Source of the DNA: an uncultured Oscillospiraceae bacterium
GTDB lineage: Bacteria; Bacillota; Clostridia; UBA1381
NCBI GenBank assembly: GCA_946531785.1
Contig: CAMNAT010000111.1
Location: 1 to 7,029 of the forward strand
Direction of reading: 5' to 3'
DNA: 7,029 nt
Part shown: positions 1 to 5,779 of the stretch, one piece after another
Layout: each line of letters opens with the position of its first letter
Position numbering within the stretch: position 1 is the first letter of the stretch
Notes under the pieces: generated by a model
Told to the model about the DNA's origin: nothing
What the model saw: the letters and a program-made list of their open reading frames with translations, nothing else
Database searches by the model: none
Made by a program: the position numbers and the translations under genes

Positions 1-2
1 AC

Positions 3-566
3 GCTGCCCGATGCCGAGGCTATAGCCTCGATGTGCATTGTCTGTATCGAGTCGATTATAACTATATCCGGCTTGGTATCGGTGATGGTGCCGAGTATTA
101 TCTCAACATCCGTTTCTGACATGAGATAAAGGTTTTCTGTGTCTACCTTCAGACGTTCGGCGCGCAGCTTGATCTGCTCTGCGCTCTCCTCGCCGGAGAC
201 GTAGAGTATCTTTTTCGTTTTACCGAGCGTCTGGCAGATCTCCAGAAGCAGCGTCGACTTGCCTATTCCGGGGTCGCCGCCGACGAGTATCAGCTCACCG
301 GTAACAAGTCCGCCGCCCAAAACGCGGTCAAGCTCGCCGAGCCCCGTTGTCGTTCTCGTGTGCGTGCCGCGCTGGATCTCGGATATCTTCTTCGGTGCGC
401 GCGGTGATATTCCGGGAACCGCTGCGGCTTTTGACTGCTTTGTCGCGGCGGGGGATACAAGCGTTTCGGTAAGTGTGTTCCAGCTCCCGCAGCCGGGACA
501 TTTTCCGAGCCATTTCGGGGACGAATAACCGCACTCGGAGCAGATATATGTTGATTTAGCCTTCAT
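3..566 (-). CDS. radA: DNA repair protein RadA (Sms), N-terminal 188 residues, cut by window edge
   Basis: RadA is a RecA-like ATPase and DnaB-type helicase that helps process recombination intermediates and branch migration in the cytoplasm. Translating the minus strand from the ATG at 566-564 gives an open frame to the window edge, 188 residues of a protein usually about 450 long. Visible landmarks are the N-terminal zinc finger with Cys9, Cys12, Cys23 and Cys26 (CxxC...CPGCGSW), the TGLGELDRVLGGG entry to the ATPase core at 74-86, the Walker A loop GDPGIGKST at 97-105, the YVSGEES segment at 122-128, and the Walker B strand VIIDS at 169-173. The RadA-specific KNRFG motif and the Lon-like C-terminal domain lie outside the window. 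The start is supported by an AAAGGA ribosome site (complement of 576-581) and the family's typical MKxKxxYxCxxCG opening. It is transcribed divergently from the glycosyltransferase. Identification is very secure; the gene continues beyond position 1. Confidence 0.97.
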   Translation of the reverse strand, partial: MKAKSTYICSECGYSSPKWLGKCPGCGSWNTLTETLVSPAATKQSKAAAVPGISPRAPKKISEIQRGTHTRTTTGLGELDRVLGGGLVTGELILVGGDPGIGKSTLLLEICQTLGKTKKILYVSGEESAEQIKLRAERLKVDTENLYLMSETDVEIILGTITDTKPDIVIIDSIQTMHIEAIASASGS

Positions 567-597
567 AATTAAAATTCCTTTGTTTTATTATGCTTAT

Positions 598-626
598 ATT
601 ATACACTAAAAACCAGCGGTTGGCAA
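598..626 (-). promoter_or_regulatory. sigma-A-type promoter of radA
   Basis: Read on the minus strand there is a -35 box TTGCCA (complement of 621-626), a 17-base spacer and a perfect -10 box TATAAT (complement of 598-603). The start codon lies about 31 bases downstream of the -10 box, leaving a short leader with an AAAGGA ribosome site. Box quality and spacing match the vegetative consensus closely. This is sequence evidence only. Confidence 0.85.
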
Positions 627-638
627 TAACAAGTTATT
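625..638. promoter_or_regulatory. AT-rich inverted repeat between the divergent promoters, possible operator
   Basis: The perfect dyad AATAAC-AA-GTTATT has two 6-base arms and a 2-base centre. It overlaps the last two bases of the radA -35 box and lies 10 bases upstream of the -35 box of the rightward promoter, a position from which a bound protein could affect both. An AT-rich dyad this short can arise by chance, so calling it an operator is an inference. No second copy was noticed at the other promoter in the window. Confidence 0.3.
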
Positions 639-648
639 AATTTTTATA

Positions 649-677
649 TTGCAAAACGCGGAGATCTGTGGTAAAAT
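649..677 (+). promoter_or_regulatory. sigma-A-type extended -10 promoter of the glycosyltransferase operon
   Basis: The -35 box TTGCAA (649-654), a 17-base spacer and the -10 box TAAAAT (672-677) are preceded by TGG (669-671), forming an extended -10 element. It lies 42 bases upstream of the start codon at 720, with an AAGGAG ribosome site at 703-708. It probably drives the four-gene unit ending at 5666, since no other promoter is evident in the short gaps inside it. A second -10-like GATAAT at 685-690 lacks a matching -35 box. Confidence 0.8.
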
Positions 678-719
678 ATGATTGGATAATTTTAAAAAGT
701 ATAAGGAGAAACTCATAAC

Positions 720-3700
720 ATGAATGCGACATATATGATCATGCTGATGTCAGCTGTTTTCGGCGGCGCGGTATGGCAGCTGTATCTTAAGGACGAGCTC
801 AAAAAGAGCAGAAAGGGACAGCCAAACGCGGTATATATAATTGGCGTGCTGGCGGCGGGCTTTATCGCGCACCTGATATGCGCGGCGGTCTTTAAGGGAC
901 ATGCTACGGATATGGCGTGCTTCTCGGCGTGGAGCGACCGTATTTTCAGGAATGGGATAGGTCAGTTCTATAACGATGGGGGCTTTCATGACTATCCGCC
1001 CGGCTATGTGTATATCATGTATGTTCTCGGCGCGGTAAAGACAGCGTTCAATATGCAGGACGGCCCCGCGCTCTGGGTATGGCTCAAGCTCCCCGCGATC
1101 ATAGCGGATATGGTGACGGGCTGGCTTGTGTATAAGCTGGCGAATAAAAAATTTACCGATGCAGCCTCGGCTGTGATGGCGGGGCTTCTGGTGCTGAATC
1201 CGGCAGTCATCATGAACAGCTCCACATGGGGACAGGTAGACGGAATCTTAGGACTTTTCTGTGTGCTTGCGATCTACTGCACTGCGGAAAGAAAATTCAT
1301 ACCTGCGTTCTTCTGGTTCGCGGCGGGCGTTCTCATAAAGCCGCAGGCGGCGTTCTTCGCGCCCGTCATAATCTTCGGACTGATCGATGAGCTGTTTATA
1401 CGCGAGAAATTCCGGATGCAGAAGCTCATAAAATATATTCTCTGGGCAGCAGCGGCGGTCGCGGCTATGTTCATACTTTTCATGCCGTTCGGAGAAAACC
1501 CGATAAAGGGAATATCAACGATCTTAGGACAGTATATAGAAACTCTCGGCGAGTACAACTATGCTACCGTAAACGCGTTCAACATCTATGCCGCGTTCGG
1601 CATGAACTGGAAGGCGCTCACACCTGTTATGAGCGTTATCGGCTACGGCATGTATGCGGTGATAATCGCATTCTCGGCATTTGTATTCTTTAAGAGCAAG
1701 AACCCGGCAAGGCATTATCTTGTTTCATTTATACTCGTGTTCTCCATATATATGCTCACCGTCAAGATGCATGAGCGCTACGCGTTCCCGGGTATATTCA
1801 TGCTGATCTTCGCGTTCGCCGCGGTACCGTCGGCAAGGACGATGATAACCTACGGACTGTTCTCCCTGTCGCAGATGTACAATATGGCATGGGCGCTGTT
1901 CGTATATGACGCGGGCAACTACTGGTCAATAAACGGTGCGGTAGCTCCGGCGGGCTGGATAAATGTGATAATATTTGCGGTATGCATGGTGCTCATGTGG
2001 CAGGAGACAGTTAAATATAAACCGGCAGCAGCTGCCGCAGATAAAAAGACGGTGTCGGCAAAGAGCGGCGCAAAGGCTTCCGCGGCAAAGCCCGTGCCGA
2101 AGGCTAAGCCTGAAAAAGAGATATTTGAGCTTTCCGCGACTAAGGAAAGGCTCGGAAAATGGGACTTCATCGCAATGGCGGGCATTACCGTTATTTATGC
2201 TGTGATAGCCCTCTATAATCTCGGCAACATGTACGCGCCGGAAAGCGAGATAGTTCTCTCGGATGAGCCGGTATCGGTGGATATGGGCAGGATGGTGGAT
2301 ATAGACAAGGTAGAGTATTTCCTCGGCGCAAGACATCTTGATGAAAACAGGGCGATAAATATAGATTATCTCGATGAGGACGGAAGCGTTGTAAAATCAG
2401 TAAAGGAAAACAGCGGCTCGGTATTCTACTGGAACGATGTTGATGCCGGTGTCAGCGCAAGATATATCGAGCTTTCGACCGACCATGTTCCAAGCAAGGC
2501 CGATCCCACAGATCTTATATATGTAAAGGAGCTGTGCATCTTAGATTCTGACGGCGGGCTGATAGCGCCGGTGAATACCAATGAGCAGGAGATAGCGAAC
2601 CTGTTCGATGAGCAGGATAAGTTCACAGAGGGCAAGTCGTTTATGTCAGAGACCTACTTTGACGAGATTTATCACGGGCGTACCGCGTACGAGTTCCTGC
2701 ACAAGATGACAGTGTACGAATGGACACATCCGCCGCTCGGAAAGGTGCTTATCGGCTGGGGCATACTCGCATGTGGCATGAACCCGTTCGGCTGGCGTAT
2801 AGTCGGCACACTGTTCGGAATATTCATGGTGCCGGTGATCTTCCTGTTTGCAAGGCGGATGCTCAGATACAGATGGCTTGCGATAGTCTGCTGTCTGCTG
2901 TTCACCTTTGACTTCATGCACTTCACGCAGACTAGGATATCGACGATAGATGTGTATGTCACCACCTTCGTGATGCTGATGTACTACTTCATGTACAGAT
3001 ATTCGCAGATGAGCTTTTATGATACACCGCTCGTAAAGACGCTCATACCGCTCGGGCTTTCGGGAATATTCTTCGGTCTGGCAGTGGCGAGCAAATGGAC
3101 GGGGCTTTATGCCGGAGTCGGACTTGCAATCATATTCTTCATGTGCATGTACAGGAGGTATATGGAGTATATCAACGCGTCTGATAATCTCAAGCTCACA
3201 ACTCAGGGCATCGATCATAAGTATGTCGCTGAAAACGGTATAAAAAATATAATGATAACGATGGGCTTCTGCGTGGTGATGTTCATAATCGTGCCGATCA
3301 TAATATACACGATGTCATATATACCGTATTTTGCAACGCCGAGCGGACACGGGCTTGCGACTGTAACGGAAAATGCACAGTCAATGCTGACCTATCACGG
3401 AAAGACGGTCGTGAACTCAACTCACCCGTACTCATCGCACTGGTATGAGTGGCCGATAATGTACCGCCCGCTATGGTATTTCTCAAACAGCATGGATAAC
3501 GGCATGGTGCAGGGCATAAGCGCGTTCGGAAATCCGGCTGTGTGGTGGATAGGCATAGGCGCTATCGCATACACGATGGCGATCGCGATCATGGTGCCGC
3601 TGAGACGGAACAGATATTTCGGTCAGAACAAGTATGTGTATGCAGGTGTGTATGCGCTCATCTTCCTGCTGATCTCGCTATGGGCGCACGGCGCAGGGGC

Positions 3701-4136
3701 TGCAAACGAAAAGCTCGAAAGGCTTTTCCCGTGTGTGGTATTCTATTCGGTAGTTATGGTGGCGGCGCTGTTTATAGTGCTCACATATGATAAGTATATA
3801 AAGGTGGAAACGACTAAGATACCGGCGTTCCTGCTCATCGGCTACTTCTCGCAGCTCGTGCCGTGGATACCGATACTGAGAACGACCTATATCTATCACT
3901 ATTTCCCGATGGTCGCGTTCACAGTGCTTATGACGGGCTATGCATTTAAGACATTCTACGACAGCACAAGGAATAAGAAGGCGGTGATCATTGCCGCGGC
4001 TGTCCTCGCCGCGATAGCAGTGGTGCTGTTCATCCTGTTCTATCCGGTGATAAGCGGTCATCCGGTAAACTATGATTTCGCAAATATATGGATGAAGTGG
4101 TTCAAGTCATGGGTGCTTGTGCCGTCACCAAAATAA
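720..4136 (+). CDS. Two-module GT-C membrane glycosyltransferase: Gpi18-like mannosyltransferase fused to PMT-family (GT39) protein glycosyltransferase
   Basis: This is an 1138-residue polytopic membrane protein predicted to move sugars from lipid-phosphate donors to acceptors at the outer face of the membrane. Residues 1-430 have about 14 hydrophobic segments and Gpi18-like (COG5542-type) marks: Asp64 in an early outer loop, DYPPGY at 91-96, WGQVDG at 170-175, KPQA at 207-210 and MHERYAFP at 350-357. A Lys/Ala/Pro-rich linker (434-468) follows, presumably cytoplasmic. Residues 483-500 form a membrane helix, 505-640 a beta-rich, discoidin-like hydrophilic domain, and 640-1138 a PMT module: FDE at 647-649 (catalytic Asp-Glu pair by analogy with yeast Pmt1), THPPLGK at 669-675, NPFGWR at 688-693, THPYSSHWYEWP at 901-912 and YHYFP at 1059-1063. 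The start has an AAGGAG ribosome site 11 bases upstream. It is the first gene of a likely four-gene operon. Sugar, carrier and acceptor cannot be read from sequence; mannose is the family-based guess. Membrane-segment counts are by eye. Confidence 0.9.
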   Translation: MNATYMIMLMSAVFGGAVWQLYLKDELKKSRKGQPNAVYIIGVLAAGFIAHLICAAVFKGHATDMACFSAWSDRIFRNGIGQFYNDGGFHDYPPGYVYIMYVLGAVKTAFNMQDGPALWVWLKLPAIIADMVTGWLVYKLANKKFTDAASAVMAGLLVLNPAVIMNSSTWGQVDGILGLFCVLAIYCTAERKFIPAFFWFAAGVLIKPQAAFFAPVIIFGLIDELFIREKFRMQKLIKYILWAAAAVAAMFILFMPFGENPIKGISTILGQYIETLGEYNYATVNAFNIYAAFGMNWKALTPVMSVIGYGMYAVIIAFSAFVFFKSKNPARHYLVSFILVFSIYMLTVKMHERYAFPGIFMLIFAFAAVPSARTMITYGLFSLSQMYNMAWALFVYDAGNYWSINGAVAPAGWINVIIFAVCMVLMWQETVKYKPAAAAADKKTVSAKSGAKASAAKPVPKAKPEKEIFELSATKERLGKWDFIAMAGITVIYAVIALYNLGNMYAPESEIVLSDEPVSVDMGRMVDIDKVEYFLGARHLDENRAINIDYLDEDGSVVKSVKENSGSVFYWNDVDAGVSARYIELSTDHVPSKADPTDLIYVKELCILDSDGGLIAPVNTNEQEIANLFDEQDKFTEGKSFMSETYFDEIYHGRTAYEFLHKMTVYEWTHPPLGKVLIGWGILACGMNPFGWRIVGTLFGIFMVPVIFLFARRMLRYRWLAIVCCLLFTFDFMHFTQTRISTIDVYVTTFVMLMYYFMYRYSQMSFYDTPLVKTLIPLGLSGIFFGLAVASKWTGLYAGVGLAIIFFMCMYRRYMEYINASDNLKLTTQGIDHKYVAENGIKNIMITMGFCVVMFIIVPIIIYTMSYIPYFATPSGHGLATVTENAQSMLTYHGKTVVNSTHPYSSHWYEWPIMYRPLWYFSNSMDNGMVQGISAFGNPAVWWIGIGAIAYTMAIAIMVPLRRNRYFGQNKYVYAGVYALIFLLISLWAHGAGAANEKLERLFPCVVFYSVVMVAALFIVLTYDKYIKVETTKIPAFLLIGYFSQLVPWIPILRTTYIYHYFPMVAFTVLMTGYAFKTFYDSTRNKKAVIIAAAVLAAIAVVLFILFYPVISGHPVNYDFANIWMKWFKSWVLVPSPK

Positions 4137-4137
4137 C

Positions 4138-4142
4138 AGGAG
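4138..4142 (+). promoter_or_regulatory. Ribosome binding site that fixes the start of the XRE gene
   Basis: AGGAG begins two bases after the glycosyltransferase stop codon and ends 10 bases before the ATG at 4153. It supports that ATG over the longer in-frame reading from a TTG at 4117, which would overlap the upstream gene and add residues unlike an XRE N-terminus. Confidence 0.75.
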
Positions 4143-4152
4143 TAATACAACT

Positions 4153-4536
4153 ATGGACTACGGCATAAAGATAAAACAGTACAGGATCCGCGCGGGGTAC
4201 ACATTGGACGAGGCGGCAAAGCTGGTGGGCACGACACCCGTCAGTCTGAGCCGCTATGAAAATGATGACGCAGAGATCCCGGTAACGGTATTTGTTAAGC
4301 TTGCGCGGCTGTATAAGTTCGATGTGTTCGATATCATGGGTGTAAGACATCCGGATAAGGATATGTCAGACGAGGAGTTTCTCATGCTGCTTGAGGCTCA
4401 CTGTTGGCATGTGGTAGTAGAGGAACGGAAAAGAAATAATTCCTTCGGCAACATTCTGCCGGAGGCTTATTATAAAAACCGATACAGGGAGCTGTTTGAA
4501 GCGGAAAAGGGCAGCTTCCCGTCAATGGATCAGTAA
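4153..4536 (+). CDS. XRE-family helix-turn-helix protein
   Basis: This 127-residue soluble protein has an N-terminal Cro/C1-type DNA-binding domain at about residues 4-62. Helix 2 falls near LDEAAKLVG (18-26), and the recognition helix within TPVSLSRYEND (28-38), whose SRYE segment is characteristic of the family. The rest (about 70-127) is acidic and aromatic, contains EAHCWHVVVEER at 81-92, and matches no domain I recognise; it may mediate dimerisation or ligand sensing. The gene starts 16 bases after the glycosyltransferase stop and ends 14 bases before the flavoprotein gene, so co-transcription is likely. A regulator in this position could control its own operon, and the dyad at 625-638 is the only nearby candidate site; this is speculative. 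No partner toxin, kinase or phage gene is present. Confidence 0.88.
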   Translation: MDYGIKIKQYRIRAGYTLDEAAKLVGTTPVSLSRYENDDAEIPVTVFVKLARLYKFDVFDIMGVRHPDKDMSDEEFLMLLEAHCWHVVVEERKRNNSFGNILPEAYYKNRYRELFEAEKGSFPSMDQ

Positions 4537-4550
4537 AGGAGGAGATCAAA

Positions 4551-5168
4551 ATGAAGGTATTGATGATCAACGGCAGCCCTCATGCAAAGGGCAACACCGC
4601 TATTGCGCTCGCGGAGATGGCAAAGGTCTTTGAGAGCGAGGGTATCGAGACGGAGATAATGAACATCGGCAATAAGGCTATACGCGGCTGTATCGCATGC
4701 GGAACATGCATAAAGAACGGAAAATGTGTGTTTGAGGATGAGGTGAACATAGCTGCTGAGAAGTTCGAGACCGCGGATGGTCTGGTTGTCGCGTCGCCGG
4801 TATATTACGCGTCGGCAAATGCGACGCTCATCGCGTTCTTAGACAGGTTGTTCTACAGCTCGCATTTTGACAAGACCATGAAGGTCGGCGCTTCGGCGGT
4901 GGTCGCAAGGCGCGGCGGACTGTCGGCGACCTATGACGAGCTCAACAAGTATTTCGGTATATCCGGAATGCCGATAGCCTCAGGGCAGTATTGGAACAGC
5001 ATCCACGGCGGAGCACCGGGACAGGCAGCAGAGGACGCGGAGGGGCTTCAGGGCATGAGGACCTTAGCACGGAATATGTCATTCCTTATGAAGAGCATAG
5101 CTCTCGGCAGGAAGGAATACGGACTGCCGGAGAAGGAACAGAAGGTATTTACTAACTTTATCAGATAA
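4551..5168 (+). CDS. Iron-sulfur flavoprotein-like NAD(P)H-dependent FMN reductase (flavodoxin fold)
   Basis: This 205-residue cytoplasmic redox protein has a flavodoxin-like fold. The FMN phosphate loop is NGSPHAKGNT at 7-16, followed by SPVYYAS at 82-88 and AFLDR at 95-99, both standard in the NADPH-dependent FMN reductase family. Four cysteines, Cys47, Cys50, Cys53 and Cys59, form a compact CX2CX2CX5C motif. This matches the cluster-binding motif of archaeal iron-sulfur flavoprotein (Isf), which holds a [4Fe-4S] cluster next to FMN. Electron transfer is therefore likely, with substrate unknown; Isf homologues have been linked to reduction of oxygen or peroxide in anaerobes. A strong AAAGGAGG ribosome site (4535-4542) lies 8 bases before the ATG and overlaps the upstream stop codon. 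It sits between the XRE gene and the transposase-like gene in the probable operon. Family is secure; the presence of a cluster is inference. Confidence 0.9.
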   Translation: MKVLMINGSPHAKGNTAIALAEMAKVFESEGIETEIMNIGNKAIRGCIACGTCIKNGKCVFEDEVNIAAEKFETADGLVVASPVYYASANATLIAFLDRLFYSSHFDKTMKVGASAVVARRGGLSATYDELNKYFGISGMPIASGQYWNSIHGGAPGQAAEDAEGLQGMRTLARNMSFLMKSIALGRKEYGLPEKEQKVFTNFIR

Positions 5169-5180
5169 GCGAGGTCGCAT

Positions 5181-5666
5181 ATGGCAAGGAAAGCAAGAGA
5201 AAAAAGCAGCACCGGCGTATATGCAATAGTGCTGCGCGGAAACGGTGAGATATTCAAGAGTGCGGAAATGCGCGAGGTGTTTTATAATACCGCGAAAAAG
5301 TACCTCAAAAGAGGACTTATCGGCGTGGTGTTCTCGGACGACCGTGCGGATATGCTCGTGCGCGAGAGCGCGGCGGGGATATCGATGGATATGAAGCCGC
5401 TCATAACCTCGTTTGCAAGGACATATAACCGCGAGAATGAGACCGACGGCAAGGTGTTTATCGACCGCTTCAGGAGCGTGCCGGTAGAGTCGCGCTCGGC
5501 TGACCGCGCATGCCGCGCATATATGAAGGGCGGCGAGGTCGCGCCGGAGTACATTATCGGAGCAGCACCCGCGGCAAAGAAACCGGCATCGAAGCCGGAG
5601 TCGGCAGCGGAGGCACCCGCGGCAAAGCCGAAGAAAAAGAGCAATCTTCCCTCATGGCTGCTGTGA
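5181..5666 (+). CDS. RAYT/IS200-like transposase-derived protein lacking the HUH motif, with Lys/Ala/Pro tail
   Basis: This is a 161-residue basic protein. Residues 1-110 follow the layout of REP-associated tyrosine transposases (Y1/IS200-like fold): a MARKAREKSSTGVYAIVLRG opening, a central strand, then MKPLITSFARTYNRE (71-85) and FIDRFRSVPVES (93-104), matching the family's 'FxxRFxSxPV' region. Where active members have the metal-binding NHVHLL-type sequence, this protein reads DDRADMLV (53-60), so both HUH histidines are replaced by Arg55 and Asp57. Tyr82 may correspond to the catalytic tyrosine. It should therefore be unable to nick DNA and may have been kept as a nucleic-acid-binding protein. 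Residues 128-152 are a Lys/Ala/Pro-rich tail ending in NLPSWLL. It begins 12 bases after the flavoprotein gene behind only a modest GAGG site (5171-5174). No flanking REP palindromes or insertion-sequence ends were seen. The family link rests on recalled motifs and is fairly, not fully, certain. Confidence 0.72.
   Translation: MARKAREKSSTGVYAIVLRGNGEIFKSAEMREVFYNTAKKYLKRGLIGVVFSDDRADMLVRESAAGISMDMKPLITSFARTYNRENETDGKVFIDRFRSVPVESRSADRACRAYMKGGEVAPEYIIGAAPAAKKPASKPESAAEAPAAKPKKKSNLPSWLL
5565..5627 (+). repeat. 15-base direct repeat inside the transposase-like gene
   Basis: GCACCCGCGGCAAAG occurs exactly at 5565-5579 and again at 5613-5627, a spacing of 48 bases or 16 codons. Both copies are in frame and encode APAAK in the low-complexity tail, which suggests the tail grew by local duplication. 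Confidence 0.7.
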
Positions 5667-5713
5667 ACGGAGTATAAATAGTGAAATAAACCGATAAAAT
5701 TTTGATTTTCCTC

Positions 5714-5742
5714 TTGCATTTTTCGTGAAGTGGTGGTAAGAT
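5714..5742 (+). promoter_or_regulatory. sigma-A-type extended -10 promoter of the GH43 gene
   Basis: The -35 box TTGCAT (5714-5719), a 17-base spacer and the -10 box TAAGAT (5737-5742) are preceded by TGG (5734-5736). The start codon lies 37 bases downstream of the -10 box, with an AGGGAG ribosome site at 5765-5770. The layout closely resembles the glycosyltransferase promoter. No clear intrinsic terminator separates it from the upstream operon, so some read-through is possible. Confidence 0.75.
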
Positions 5743-5779
5743 AGAAAACTGAACGAATTGCTACAGGGAGATCAGGATA

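Noticed and set aside
259..528. 89-codon open frame on the plus strand near the left edge
   Set aside because: It is antisense to the well-supported radA reading frame, has a low-complexity Pro/Ser-rich product and no ribosome site.
685..690. Alternative -10 box GATAAT upstream of the glycosyltransferase
   Set aside because: The position 17 bases upstream reads AGATCT, with no resemblance to a -35 box, and the promoter at 649-677 is much better.
2646..3218. 190-codon open frame on the minus strand
   Set aside because: It lies wholly inside the PMT module in antisense; its His/Glu/Arg-rich product is typical of an antisense shadow and matches nothing known.
4117..4152. Upstream TTG start extending the XRE protein by 12 residues
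   Set aside because: The AGGAG at 4138-4142 is placed for the ATG at 4153, and the extra residues overlap the glycosyltransferase gene and do not look like an XRE N-terminus.
5690..5712. AT-rich stretch with A- and T-runs after the transposase-like gene, considered as a terminator
   Set aside because: There is no GC-containing stem; the AAAATTTTGATTTTC region cannot form a convincing intrinsic terminator hairpin.
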